Shown here: one piece after another, positions 25,870 to 35,737 of the stretch
How positions within the stretch are numbered: the first letter of the stretch is position 1
Layout: every line of letters begins with the position of its first letter
Assembly: GCF_020164555.1 (NCBI RefSeq)
Contig: NZ_JAIQZB010000006.1
Coordinates: 124,001 to 188,000 of the forward strand
Reading direction: 5' to 3'
DNA: 64,000 nucleotides
DNA from: Salegentibacter lacus
GTDB taxonomy: Bacteria; Bacteroidota; Bacteroidia; Flavobacteriales; Flavobacteriaceae
The notes under the pieces: model-generated
The model's input: the letters and a program-made list of their open reading frames with translations, nothing else
What the model was told of the DNA's origin: nothing
Database searches by the model: none
Made by a program: the position numbers and the translations under genes

Positions 25870-26576
25870 TGAGACTTTACTCTGGCTTTGAGAGATCTGG
25901 AAAAAATAAATTCAGAATACCAGACTTTAAGGTATGCTTTGGCGCACGATATAAGGCAGCCTATTTCGACAATTACATTAATAGCCGACGGATTAACATT
26001 AGTCCCTGAGCAGGAGAATTCTAATCTATTCGAGGAATGGAGTAATACGCTCAAAGAATCTTTTAAAAGCCTTGAAGTTCTCGTTGAAGATTTTGCATAT
26101 AAAAAAGAGAAAGAAAAATCTTCCATAGGGAGAGTACTAAACATCGAAGATATTTGCGAGAAATAATTACCGCTCTTAAGTGAGATATAAAAAAGAAAAA
26201 TATTAAAATTACCACAGATTTAAAGGTTAAAGAAATCGTTTTTCCAAGGAGCAACCTGAGAAGCGTAGTCTACAACCTTATTCATAATGCAGTTAAATTT
26301 AGCGATCCAGAAAAATCTTCAGAAATAAATATCAACACAGAAGCAGTAAAAGGTTTTACAATTCTTTGTGTAAAGGATAATGGATTGGGAATATCACTGG
26401 AACATCAAAGGCGCAATATTTAAAAAATCTTGACTATCTAATCATATTCCTGGAACCGGGATGGGCCTTTATGTATTAAAAAAATGATTGAGGATAATGA
26501 AGGCAGAATAAAACTCGAAAGTGAAGAGAAAGAAGGTATCACATTTAAAGTCTTTTTTAAGAGCGAGTCTGATTAA
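25870..26576 (+). pseudogene. Decayed sensor histidine kinase (HisKA plus HATPase)
   Basis: At 25888-26166 the frame encodes a HisKA dimerisation helix with the phospho-acceptor motif LAHDIRQPIS. After a stop, another frame (about 26240-26420) gives an N-box VYNLIHNAVKF and G1 box DNGLGIS. Two further frame changes are needed to read the G2 box PGTGMGLYVLKK and the C-terminal EGRIKLESEEKEGITFKVFF. All parts are in order but broken by several stops and frameshifts. The 5' sensor domain is missing. Confidence 0.8.
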
Positions 26577-26805
26577 AAGTGTAACTGTAACAGACAGGCA
26601 TTTTTAATTCCATATTTCTGAAAAAAGAATAATCCACATATTCAACTCATTTTTTATTTGAATTACCTTTAGACGAAAAATAAAATCCGTTGTGATAGGC
26701 GAATCAAGACTACAATAAAGGTGAAAAGTTAAATAGATTGTTATTTTTTTCATAGATGTCGTTAAAAGTTTTAGCCAATCATAACATAAAAATTAAATTG
26801 TGCTT

Positions 26806-28044
26806 ATGGGAGAAAAAAGACTTAAAAGGTCCCTGGGATTATGGGACATACTTATGTTTGGGATTGGTGGTATCGTAGGTGCCGGTATATATGCAATTAT
26901 TGGGGAGGCAGCAGCTCTTGGAGGCAATATGCTGTGGTTAAGTTTTATTATTGCGGCATCAGTGGCTCTTTTAACCGGCTTATCTTACGCTGAATTTGTT
27001 AGTCGTTTTCCCGATTCAGGGGGTAGTTTTGAATATATTAAACAAAGTCTGGGCAAAAAGCCGGCTTTTTTTATGTCCATTTTTATGGTATTTACCGGAG
27101 TGGTAGCGGCTGCAGCTATTGCTATTAGTTTTGCCGGTTACCTCTCAAGATTATGGGAATTTCCATCGTGGATAATCGTCATTGGTGTGGTTTCGCTAAT
27201 GGCACTATTCAATATTTTTGGTGCTAAATACAGTTCCTATTATAATTCGGTCGCAACTATAATAACCCTTGCGGGACTTGCGACAGTCATCGCGGTTTGT
27301 ATTCCAGAGTTTGGCTCCACAGATCTTACGAAACTAAATGATGGCGGTTGGAATGGTATAATAGCAGGTAGTGCTTTAATTTTCTTTAGTTATATAGGTT
27401 TCGAAGATCTGGTAAAAATGGCAGAGGAAACTAAAAACCCGGAGAAAAATATGCCTAAAGGGGTTCTTTTAAGTGGTTTGGCCGTTCTGGTTTTATATGT
27501 TCTAATTGCAATAAGTTCTGTGAGTGTATTAAATTGGGAAAAACTTGCAGGATCAGAGGGGCCGTTAGCCGCAGTAATAGAGACCAAACTAGGTTCAGTT
27601 GGTGCCACCGCACTGGTTGTTGTAGCACTTTTTGCAACCAGTAAAACGATTTTAAGTAACATTCTGGGAACTTCCCGCCTACTCTATGACATTGCCCGGG
27701 ATAGCGAGGTAAACTGGTTAAAAAAGTTTACAACTATCTCCGGAATTGGAAATGCTCCTAATTATGCTATAATTGCCATAGCAATTCTGGCTATCGGTTT
27801 CGGGTTATTGGGAGATTTAAAAATGGTAGCCAGTATTAGTAATATCTTTATTTTTATCGTTTTTGGAATGGTAAATTTTTCCTTATTAGTATTTCGATAT
27901 AAAAACAGAAAAAATAATAAAAAGGCTCCTTTTCATATTCCAATAAACGTAAAAAACATTCCTATTCCTACTGTCATTGCTTTACTTACCATCCTCATTT
28001 TATTTGGTTATAACATATATAATCTAACACAGGGAAATTTATAA
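26806..28044 (+). CDS. APC-family amino-acid/polyamine permease
   Basis: 412 residues from ATG 26806 (a GTG at 26800 is possible). There are eleven to twelve spans. The first contains the unwound GGIVGAGIY substrate-binding motif, and ADS-type features continue with FSYIGFEDLVKMAEE in helix 6 and PEKNMPKGVL after it. Inner-membrane uptake or exchange of amino acids; substrate unknown. It is an intact gene between two decayed kinase fragments. Confidence 0.92.
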   Translation: MGEKRLKRSLGLWDILMFGIGGIVGAGIYAIIGEAAALGGNMLWLSFIIAASVALLTGLSYAEFVSRFPDSGGSFEYIKQSLGKKPAFFMSIFMVFTGVVAAAAIAISFAGYLSRLWEFPSWIIVIGVVSLMALFNIFGAKYSSYYNSVATIITLAGLATVIAVCIPEFGSTDLTKLNDGGWNGIIAGSALIFFSYIGFEDLVKMAEETKNPEKNMPKGVLLSGLAVLVLYVLIAISSVSVLNWEKLAGSEGPLAAVIETKLGSVGATALVVVALFATSKTILSNILGTSRLLYDIARDSEVNWLKKFTTISGIGNAPNYAIIAIAILAIGFGLLGDLKMVASISNIFIFIVFGMVNFSLLVFRYKNRKNNKKAPFHIPINVKNIPIPTVIALLTILILFGYNIYNLTQGNL

Positions 28045-28153
28045 AATGGAAGCTTAAAAATTGTAAAGAGTGTATTTTAGATTCTGTCCAATAATTACCT
28101 ATAGTCAGATAAATAATAGAAGTGAAATTCAGGTAAAAATTGACAGTAAACTA

Positions 28154-28223
28154 CCTCGCGGCAAGCCCACGAAGCATTATTTGAAAATATAACTTGATTT
28201 CGAGGCAAGCCTCTGAGCATTTA
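28154..28223. repeat. Two imperfect copies of a GGCAAGCC hairpin repeat
   Basis: Copy A (28154-28179) and copy B (28199-28223) share the pattern CTCG-GGCAAGCC-GAGCATT. Copy B contains the self-complementary GAGGCAAGCCTC. A further palindrome CTCGATTATCGAG follows at about 28227-28239. They look like dispersed short repeats inserted in the upstream part of the kinase remnant. Confidence 0.5.
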
Positions 28224-28245
28224 AATCTCGATTATCGAGTAAACT

Positions 28246-28546
28246 AATCAACTACAAGAATCGTAAAGCGGCAATTATTGTGGCTACAGATATAACCCAA
28301 GAAATTGAACACCAGCAAATAATTGAAAAGCAAAACGAAGAATTAAAAAATATAACCTGGATCCAGTCTCATTTAGTTAGATCTCCAGTCGCTAAAATTC
28401 TAAGTATTGTGGAAGAAACTTCATGGGAAGAACTAAATCCTGAAGAACGCAATTTTTTATTTAAAGGTTTAAATGAATCTGCTACTGAATTAGACAGTAT
28501 CACGAGACAGATAATTGGAAAGTCTGGGGCTATTCTTCAGTTATAA
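28246..28546 (+). pseudogene. C-terminal fragment of a PAS-type signalling protein
   Basis: The open frame from about 28246 reads AAIIVATDITQEIEHQ, the end of a PAS domain. It then reads NITWIQSHLVRSPVAKILSI, the conserved HisKA-like helix found in flavobacterial PAS kinases. An in-frame stop lies just upstream and no ATPase domain follows, so it is the remnant of a larger gene. It is a different kinase from the fragment at 25870 because both contain their own HisKA-like region. Confidence 0.65.
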
Positions 28547-28596
28547 GTCTCTATAATATAAACTTATTTAATATCATTAAAATTTGGACATAAAAA

Positions 28597-28624
28597 AACC
28601 ACTGGTTTCCCAGTGGTTTATAAT
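28597..28624 (-). terminator. Rho-independent terminator of the gyrA-TPR unit
   Basis: Stem AACCACTGG (28597-28605) and CCAGTGGTT (28610-28618) with a 4-nt loop. On the minus strand it is followed by a run of seven T (complement of 28592-28598). It lies just downstream of the TPR gene stop. Confidence 0.85.
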
Positions 28625-28642
28625 ATATATAAAGAAATAAAT

Positions 28643-29881
28643 TTACTCTAAACTTGCTTTAAGTTCAGCAGCTTTTTCCTCTTCACCTAATTGGTTATAG
28701 ATATTTATTGCAGTTCTAACCGCATTAACATTATCTGGATCAGCTTCAATTATTTTTTCTAAGTAAGGCACAGCTTCTTTATAAACCTCTTTACGCTCTT
28801 CCTCAAGTTCTTCGTAACGCTTGTTGTCCTCTTTACTCATTCCAAGCTCGTTCATTTGCTCTATAAGGTCACGCTCTTTTGCTAAAATAGCCACAACAAT
28901 ATTCATTCTTGCGTTAACCATTTCAGGATCAATCTCAAGCGCTTTTTTATAATAATCAATGGCTTTTTCATTATCGCCTAATTCTGCAGCGGTAACACCA
29001 AGATTATAATAAACATTAGGATCGTTAGGGTTTTTCTTAACCATTTCCTGCATTAGCTCGTTGTATTTTTCTTTATTCCCCATTCGGTAATAAACATCGG
29101 CTTCAGCTTGCAATAATGCAATATTGTCAGGATTTTCGGCTTTCGCATCTTTAATTGCTTCAATAGCTTTCTCATCCTCACCTTCCTGGATATAGATTAG
29201 AGCTATGTTTTTAGCGATCTCTCCTTTTTTAGACGGAATTTTTCTATCCTGCGGATTTTCGTATTCACCAGTTTTCAGCATTAATTCTCTTTGCTCTTTT
29301 GGCATTACTTCTTCCTCACCAGTTTCTACATTAGTGGCAAGATATTCCACACCAGAACCATCAAAACCTAATTCTTTAAGTTTTTTATAATCTTCTAATG
29401 CAGCAGTGTAATCCTGAGCATTTAAAGAGTTTGCAGCAGCGTAATATAGATAAAGTGTATCCTGCTTATTTAATTGGTAGCTATAACGCAATTTATCGGA
29501 AGCACTCTCGTAATTTTCTGTATTCTGATCATTGATAGCGCTTTGAACCAGAGCGTTTCTAACCTGATCGAACCCCTGCACGGCTTCATCATCATTCCCT
29601 AATTCCTGGGCTTTTTGGAAAGCTTCTACAGCTACTTCTAAATCTTCCAGAGAGGCATTTTCTCCATTCCCTAAATAGGCCTGACCTTTATATAGGTAGA
29701 ACCGCTCTGTCCATTTATCATTAGCTTCAGAAAGCATAGATTCGGCAGTTTGTAATTGGGTTTTGGCTTCTGCATAGTTGCCATCTTCTACGGCATCGCC
29801 TGCATCTCTAATTTCACCTTTTTGTGCCACGGCAGCCACCGATAATAATGACAACGCAACAGTAAAAATATTAGTCTTCAT
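28643..29881 (-). CDS. Secreted/periplasmic tetratricopeptide-repeat protein
   Basis: 412 residues from ATG 29881 (MKTNIFTVALSLLSVAAVAQ), which gives a clean signal peptide ending in AQ; the upstream ATG at 29914 would overlap gyrA and spoil it. At least five TPR-like helix pairs are visible, clearest in NPNDPNVYYNLGVTAAELGD and a second at AEADVYYRMGNKEKY. It is acidic and would act as a protein-interaction scaffold in the envelope. It is directly downstream of gyrA and shares its terminator. Confidence 0.9.
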   Translation of the reverse strand: MKTNIFTVALSLLSVAAVAQKGEIRDAGDAVEDGNYAEAKTQLQTAESMLSEANDKWTERFYLYKGQAYLGNGENASLEDLEVAVEAFQKAQELGNDDEAVQGFDQVRNALVQSAINDQNTENYESASDKLRYSYQLNKQDTLYLYYAAANSLNAQDYTAALEDYKKLKELGFDGSGVEYLATNVETGEEEVMPKEQRELMLKTGEYENPQDRKIPSKKGEIAKNIALIYIQEGEDEKAIEAIKDAKAENPDNIALLQAEADVYYRMGNKEKYNELMQEMVKKNPNDPNVYYNLGVTAAELGDNEKAIDYYKKALEIDPEMVNARMNIVVAILAKERDLIEQMNELGMSKEDNKRYEELEEERKEVYKEAVPYLEKIIEADPDNVNAVRTAINIYNQLGEEEKAAELKASLE

Positions 29882-29903
29882 CTTGTTTTGGTTTTTATTA
29901 TAG

Positions 29904-32435
29904 TTATTCTTCACTATCGTCTACAATAGTTGTGCCATTCGGGTTTTCTTCAGCCTCTTCAACCTTCTCCGGGTCTTCCATTAACTCCACATCATCTTCA
30001 TCATGCAATACTTTTGCAACCGCTGCAATGGCATCATTTCCTTTAAGGTTAATTAATCTAACCCCCTGGGTTGCACGACCCATAACTCTAAGATTTGCAA
30101 CTTCCATTCTTATTACAATCCCAGATTTATTAATGATCATAATGTCTTCATCATCTGAAACATTTTTAATCGCAACAAGGCTTCCGGTTTTTTCAGTAAT
30201 GGAAATTGTTTTGACACCTTTTCCGCCACGATTGGTAATTCTGTAATCTTCAAGACTGGATCTTTTTCCGTAGCCATTCTCTGAAACTACAAGAATATCA
30301 GAATTAAAGTCTTCTACCGAGATCATTCCTACCACTTCATCTTTATCGTCAGCCAGGGTAATACCTCTTACCCCTGAAGCGTTTCTTCCCATTGGCCTGG
30401 TTTTTCCTTCTTCAAACCTAATGGCTTTACCACTTCTTACAGCTAGCATTACCTGGCTATCGCCATTGGTTAGTTTTGCTTCCAGTAATTCGTCGTCTTC
30501 TCTAATGGTAATTGCATTAATTCCGTTAGTTCGAGGTCTGGAATATTGCTCTAAAGAAGTTTTCTTCACCTGGCCTTTTTTAGTGGCCATAATCACATAA
30601 TGCTTATTAATGTACTCTTCATCTTTAAGATCTTGAGTACATATAAATGCTTTCACGCGATCGTCTGGGTCTATATTGATAAGATTTTGAATCGCCCTTC
30701 CTTTTGAAGCTTTGCTGCCTTCAGGGATTTCGTAAACCCGCATCCAGAAACATTTTCCTTTTTGAGTAAAGAACAACATATACTGGTGGTTGGTTCCTGA
30801 GAATAAATATTCAAGGAAATCTTCATTTCTGGTATTCGAACCTTTCTGGCCTACTCCTCCTCTATTCTGGGTTTTATATTCGGTTAAAGAAGTCCTTTTA
30901 ATATAACCGGCGTGAGAAATCGTGATCACCACACGTTCGTCCGGGATCATATCTTCAATACTTAAATCCCCTCCAGCATATTCTATAGTAGATCGTCTTT
31001 CGTCACCGTACTTTTCTTTTATTTCAAGAAGTTCGTCCTTAATAACCTGCATTCTACGTTCTTTACGAGCCAAAATGTCTTTAAGGTCTTCTATGGTACT
31101 CATAATTTCGTCATACTCTGCTCGGAGTTTATCCTGCTCTAACCCGGTAAGCTGACGTAAACGCATTTCTACAATGGCTTTTGCCTGTAGCTCGCTTAAT
31201 TCAAAACGTTCAATTAATTTATTTCTGGCTTCTTCGGCATTGCTGGAAGAACGAATTAGAGCAATAACCTCATCTATATTATCTGAAGCGATTATTAAAC
31301 CTTCAAGGATATGAGCGCGATCTTCAGCCTTTCTAAGTTCATATTCAGTTCTTCTTACAACAACTTCGTGTCTGTGCTCAATAAAATGATAAATAATATC
31401 TTTTAGATTAAGCATTTCCGGTCTTCCTTTTACCAGTGCAATATTATTTACACTAAAAGAAGTTTGCAAAGCGGTATGCTTGTAAAGCGTATTTAAAACT
31501 ATATTAGGAATTGCATCTCGTTTTAATTGATAAACGATTCGCATTCCATTTCTATCAGATTCATCTCTTATAAGACTAATTCCTTCAATTTTCTTTTCGT
31601 TAACAAGATCGGCAGTTTTCTTAATCATATCTGCCTTGTTCACCTGGTAAGGAATCTCAGTAACTACAAGAAATTCTTTTCCGTTAATTTCTTCTAATGA
31701 AGATTTGGCACGCATCATAATACGTCCTCTTCCGGTTTTAAAAGCTTCACGAACACCGTCGTAACCATAAATTATTCCTCCTGTTGGAAAATCTGGAGCT
31801 TTAATATGCTCCATAAGCTCATCAATCTCAATATCCTGATTGTCTATATAAGCAACGGTTCCATCTATTACTTCAGAAATATTATGAGGCGCCATGTTAG
31901 TTGCCATACCTACCGCAATACCACTAGCACCATTTACTAAAAGGTTAGGAATTCGGGTTGGAAGTACTACGGGCTCGTTTAAGGAATCATCAAAATTCAA
32001 CTGTGTATCTACCGTTTCCTTATCGATATCAGCAAGCATATCCTCACTCATTTTACGCATTCTGGCCTCGGTATAACGCATTGCAGCAGGGCTATCTCCA
32101 TCAACAGACCCAAAGTTACCCTGGCCGTCTACAAGCATATACCGCATACTCCAATGTTGAGCCATCCTCACCATGGTATCATAAACCGAAGAATCTCCGT
32201 GAGGGTGAAACTTACCTAATACTTCCCCAACAATTCTGGCAGATTTCTTATACGAACGATTAGAAAGTACTCCAAGTTCATACATACCAAACAATACGCG
32301 GCGATGCACCGGTTTTAAGCCGTCACGAACATCAGGTAAAGCACGTGACACAATGACCGACATTGAATAATCAATGTAGGCCGATTTCATTTCATCTTCA
32401 ATATTTATAGGAATAAGCTTTTCTCCTTCAGCCAT
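29904..32435 (-). CDS. gyrA: DNA gyrase subunit A
   Basis: 843 residues, normal length. The breakage-reunion domain has catalytic Tyr in [10 protein letters not shown]. The quinolone-resistance region [12 protein letters not shown] keeps Ser and Asp at the positions of E. coli Ser83 and Asp87, so no known resistance substitution is seen there. The C-terminal beta-pinwheel carries the GyrA box QNRGGVG and further blades (TNRGGKGVK). With GyrB it introduces negative supercoils in an ATP-dependent reaction. The acidic tail ([12 protein letters not shown]) is typical of the group. First gene of a unit with the TPR gene. Confidence 0.98.
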   Translation of the reverse strand: MAEGEKLIPINIEDEMKSAYIDYSMSVIVSRALPDVRDGLKPVHRRVLFGMYELGVLSNRSYKKSARIVGEVLGKFHPHGDSSVYDTMVRMAQHWSMRYMLVDGQGNFGSVDGDSPAAMRYTEARMRKMSEDMLADIDKETVDTQLNFDDSLNEPVVLPTRIPNLLVNGASGIAVGMATNMAPHNISEVIDGTVAYIDNQDIEIDELMEHIKAPDFPTGGIIYGYDGVREAFKTGRGRIMMRAKSSLEEINGKEFLVVTEIPYQVNKADMIKKTADLVNEKKIEGISLIRDESDRNGMRIVYQLKRDAIPNIVLNTLYKHTALQTSFSVNNIALVKGRPEMLNLKDIIYHFIEHRHEVVVRRTEYELRKAEDRAHILEGLIIASDNIDEVIALIRSSSNAEEARNKLIERFELSELQAKAIVEMRLRQLTGLEQDKLRAEYDEIMSTIEDLKDILARKERRMQVIKDELLEIKEKYGDERRSTIEYAGGDLSIEDMIPDERVVITISHAGYIKRTSLTEYKTQNRGGVGQKGSNTRNEDFLEYLFSGTNHQYMLFFTQKGKCFWMRVYEIPEGSKASKGRAIQNLINIDPDDRVKAFICTQDLKDEEYINKHYVIMATKKGQVKKTSLEQYSRPRTNGINAITIREDDELLEAKLTNGDSQVMLAVRSGKAIRFEEGKTRPMGRNASGVRGITLADDKDEVVGMISVEDFNSDILVVSENGYGKRSSLEDYRITNRGGKGVKTISITEKTGSLVAIKNVSDDEDIMIINKSGIVIRMEVANLRVMGRATQGVRLINLKGNDAIAAVAKVLHDEDDVELMEDPEKVEEAEENPNGTTIVDDSEE

Positions 32436-32458
32436 ATTGTAAAGTTTATTTTAGTTCT

Positions 32459-32466
32459 CAAATCTA
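32459..32466 (-). promoter_or_regulatory. Putative -7 box for gyrA
   Basis: On the minus strand TAGATTTG matches the Bacteroidota TAnnTTTG consensus. It lies 24 bases before the gyrA ATG, at a distance suited to a short leader. No convincing -33 TTG is placed correctly, so the call is moderate. Confidence 0.5.
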
Positions 32467-32683
32467 ACGTGCCAATTTACATATTTTATAGATGTTGAAG
32501 CCCTGTTTGGCGTATTGTTTACTCAAATTTTATTAACAAATATTTAGTGCGCTATCGTTAATAAGTTCCTTATTTTACCCTTTGAATATTGAAAGTAATT
32601 TTGTCAATTAGCTAATAACATAGGATTAGGTACAATTTTTGAAAGTTTTGTACTGAATAAATCAGAGAGAAAGGAAGATAAAG

Positions 32684-35245
32684 ATGGATGATAATTTTTC
32701 CCCTAGAGTAAAAGATGTAATCGCATATAGCAAAGAAGAAGCGCTACGTTTAGGCCACGACTTTATTGGCACTGAACACCTTATGCTTGGTTTGCTGCGA
32801 GACGGAGATGGCAAAGCCATAGATATTTTAAATGCATTAGATATAGATTTAAGTCATTTAAGACGCAAAGTAGAGATACTTAGCCCTGCAAATCCCGAAT
32901 CTACTGCGGTTTCTAATGAGAAAAGAAACCTGCACCTAACCCGCCAGGCAGAGCGGGCACTAAAAACAACTTTTTTAGAAGCTAAGCTTTTTCAAAGTTC
33001 TAATATAAATACAGCTCACTTGTTGCTTTGTATTCTAAGAAACGAGAATGACCCCACTACCAAACTACTTAACAAACTTAAGATAGATTATGACGGGGTT
33101 AAAGACCAGTTTAAATATATGATTGCCAGTGACGAAACTGACTTCCAGGATAGCCCAACGGCCGAATCATTTTCAGATGACGATAGCAGTACAGATGATG
33201 CTACTAAAGACAATCCGTTTAGCGGAGGTGGCAGTGGACCGGGAAAAACTTCCAAAAAATCTAAAACACCTGTTTTAGATAACTTCGGAAGGGATTTAAC
33301 CGCGATGGCTGAAGCCGATAAGTTGGATCCTGTGGTTGGTCGTGAAAAAGAAATTGAAAGAGTTTCGCAAATATTAAGTAGAAGAAAGAAAAATAACCCG
33401 TTACTAATCGGTGAACCCGGAGTTGGTAAATCGGCTATTGCTGAAGGTTTAGCACTTAGGATCATTCAACGAAAAGTTTCAAGAATACTGTTTGACAAAC
33501 GCGTAGTTACTTTGGATCTTGCCAGTTTAGTCGCAGGAACCAAATATCGTGGCCAGTTTGAGGAACGCATGAAAGCGGTGATGAACGAACTTGAAAAGAA
33601 TGACGATATTATTCTTTTTATAGATGAGATTCACACCATTGTTGGTGCCGGTGGCGCTACAGGAAGTCTGGATGCCAGTAATATGTTTAAACCCGCTCTT
33701 GCAAGGGGGGAAATTCAATGTATTGGTGCTACAACCTTAGATGAATACAGGCAGTACATTGAAAAAGATGGCGCTTTAGAAAGAAGATTCCAAAAGGTTA
33801 TTGTTGAACCTACTACCGTAGAGGAAACGATTGAGATTCTTAACAATATTAAAGATAAATACGAAGATCACCATAATGTTTCCTATACCGATGATGCGAT
33901 CGAAGCCTGTGTAAATTTAACCAACAGGTATTTAACCGATCGTTTTCTTCCAGATAAAGCAATTGATGCGCTGGATGAAGCAGGTGCCCGTGTACATATC
34001 ACCAACATAGACGTACCAAAACAGATCTTAGATCTGGAACGCAGACTGGAAGAAGTTCGCGAAAAGAAAAATTCTGTAGTTAAAAAGCAGAAATATGAAG
34101 AAGCGGCAAAACTTAGGGACGATGAGAAAAACCTTGAAAAAGAGTTACAAATAGCCCAGGAAAAATGGGAAGAAGAATCTAAGAAACATAAAGAGACTGT
34201 TGATGAAGATAGTGTTGCCGATGTTGTTTCTATGATGACCGGTGTACCAGTAAATAGAATTGCACAAACCGAAAGCAACAAACTGGTTGAACTTCCTAAG
34301 AAAATCAAAGGAAAAGTAATTGGCCAGGACGATGCAGTTGGCAAAGTGGTGAAAGCCATTCAAAGAAACCGCGCCGGACTTAAAGATCCAAACAAACCCA
34401 TCGGATCATTTATATTTTTAGGACAAACCGGGGTTGGTAAAACGCAATTAGCTAAGGTACTTGCCCGGGAGTTATTCGATAACGACGATTCACTTATTCG
34501 AATAGATATGAGTGAGTATATGGAGAAATTCGCTATTTCAAGATTAGTTGGAGCACCTCCGGGGTACGTGGGTTACGAAGAAGGTGGCCAGCTTACCGAA
34601 AAAGTACGCAGAAAACCATATGCGGTTATTCTTCTCGACGAGGTAGAAAAAGCGCATCCAGATGTTTTCAATATGTTGCTTCAGGTACTGGATGATGGAT
34701 ATTTAACCGATAGCTTAGGAAGAAAGATAGATTTTAGAAATACAATCATTATCATGACTTCCAATATCGGAGCAAGAAAATTGAAAGATTTCGGTCAGGG
34801 AGTTGGATTTGGTACTGCTTCACAGCGTTCTCAAGCCGATGAAAATGCACGAAGTGTTATTGAAAACGCGCTTAAAAAAGCATTTGCACCAGAGTTCCTG
34901 AATAGGATTGATGATGTAGTTATCTTTAACAGTCTTGAACGAGAAGACATTCATAAAATTATTGATATTGAATTAGTTAAACTATTCAGCAGAATTGGAA
35001 GTCTTGGTTACGACTTAACACTAAGTGATAAAGCCAAAGATTATATTGCTGAAAAAGGATTCGATAAACAATATGGTGCAAGACCTTTAAATAGAGCTAT
35101 TCAGAAATATATTGAAGATGCGCTTGCTGAAGAAATTATCACTTCAAAATTAGCTGAAGGTGATAAGATTTTTATGGATCTCGATGAAGAGAAAAACGAA
35201 TTAACTATAAAAATTGATAAAGCTATAGAAGAAACAGAATCTTAG
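32684..35245 (+). CDS. clpC: ClpC-type AAA+ chaperone/protease ATPase
   Basis: 853 residues. Order: two Clp_N repeats (1-~145); an acidic and Gly/Ser linker; AAA domain 1 with GEPGVGKSAIAEG; a UVR-containing middle region (KKQKYEEAAKLRDDEKNLEKE); AAA domain 2 with GQTGVGKTQLAK; and a C-terminal D2-small domain. The GVGFG tripeptide region after domain 2 fits the ClpP docking loop. It unfolds substrates for ClpP in the cytoplasm and contributes to stress proteolysis. It is divergent from gyrA with 248 bases between, and followed by a strong terminator. Confidence 0.97.
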   Translation: MDDNFSPRVKDVIAYSKEEALRLGHDFIGTEHLMLGLLRDGDGKAIDILNALDIDLSHLRRKVEILSPANPESTAVSNEKRNLHLTRQAERALKTTFLEAKLFQSSNINTAHLLLCILRNENDPTTKLLNKLKIDYDGVKDQFKYMIASDETDFQDSPTAESFSDDDSSTDDATKDNPFSGGGSGPGKTSKKSKTPVLDNFGRDLTAMAEADKLDPVVGREKEIERVSQILSRRKKNNPLLIGEPGVGKSAIAEGLALRIIQRKVSRILFDKRVVTLDLASLVAGTKYRGQFEERMKAVMNELEKNDDIILFIDEIHTIVGAGGATGSLDASNMFKPALARGEIQCIGATTLDEYRQYIEKDGALERRFQKVIVEPTTVEETIEILNNIKDKYEDHHNVSYTDDAIEACVNLTNRYLTDRFLPDKAIDALDEAGARVHITNIDVPKQILDLERRLEEVREKKNSVVKKQKYEEAAKLRDDEKNLEKELQIAQEKWEEESKKHKETVDEDSVADVVSMMTGVPVNRIAQTESNKLVELPKKIKGKVIGQDDAVGKVVKAIQRNRAGLKDPNKPIGSFIFLGQTGVGKTQLAKVLARELFDNDDSLIRIDMSEYMEKFAISRLVGAPPGYVGYEEGGQLTEKVRRKPYAVILLDEVEKAHPDVFNMLLQVLDDGYLTDSLGRKIDFRNTIIIMTSNIGARKLKDFGQGVGFGTASQRSQADENARSVIENALKKAFAPEFLNRIDDVVIFNSLEREDIHKIIDIELVKLFSRIGSLGYDLTLSDKAKDYIAEKGFDKQYGARPLNRAIQKYIEDALAEEIITSKLAEGDKIFMDLDEEKNELTIKIDKAIEETES

Positions 35246-35273
35246 AGTTTTAAAAGATTTATAATTTTATAAG

Positions 35274-35311
35274 AGGCTATTTGAAAATCTCATTTCGAAT
35301 AGCCTTTTTTT
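35274..35311 (+). terminator. Rho-independent terminator after clpC
   Basis: AGGCTATTTGAAA (35274-35286) pairs with TTTCGAATAGCCT (35293-35305) with one mismatch or wobble, followed by a run of T. Confidence 0.88.
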
Positions 35312-35332
35312 AATATTATGACTGAAATATAT

Positions 35333-35340
35333 TAAGTTTG
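35333..35340 (+). promoter_or_regulatory. Putative -7 box TAAGTTTG
   Basis: Matches TAnnTTTG and lies 22 bases before the start of the STAS-like gene at 35363. The -33 element is weak. Confidence 0.5.
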
Positions 35341-35362
35341 CAAAGAATTAATCCCTACATTA

Positions 35363-35737
35363 ATGACTACTGAAAAAATGGAATTGGAATTTGGGCAGGT
35401 GCGCATTTTTCAAAATATCCTTATTGCCGAATTAAATGAAGGTGTCCTATTTACATCAGAAAATAATCGAGAATTATTAGCTATTGGAAAAGAGGTTTTT
35501 CAAGATGGAACCTATGGTTATATTTCTTTCCGCAAGAATTCATATGCTGTAGATCCCATGGTTTACAGAGAATCTGCCCGGGCCGAAAATTTAAAGGCTA
35601 TTGCAGTGGTAAGTGAAAATGAGCTTATTAGATTAAATGCGCATAAAGTTGAGCGCCAATTTTATAAAGCTCCAAATTCTTTTGAAGTTTTCGACAATTT
35701 GGAACAAGCTATAAATTGGATAAAATATAAAATTTAA
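35363..35737 (+). CDS. Small STAS/SpoIIAA-like protein
   Basis: 124 residues, soluble, with alternating beta/alpha pattern. A closing FDNLEQAINWIKYKI helix resembles STAS/SEC14-type SpoIIAA-like proteins of Bacteroidota. No catalytic residues are recognised. ATG at 35378 (MELEFGQ) is an alternative start. Its stop overlaps the convergent hutH stop by four bases, so the two transcripts overlap at their 3' ends. Confidence 0.7.
   Translation: MTTEKMELEFGQVRIFQNILIAELNEGVLFTSENNRELLAIGKEVFQDGTYGYISFRKNSYAVDPMVYRESARAENLKAIAVVSENELIRLNAHKVERQFYKAPNSFEVFDNLEQAINWIKYKI

Noticed and set aside
25870-28546. One histidine kinase interrupted by the permease
   Set aside because: Both fragments contain a HisKA-type segment, so they cannot be the two halves of a single gene.
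33088-33465. Minus-strand ORF inside clpC
   Set aside because: Shadow of clpC with low-complexity Ser/Leu content.
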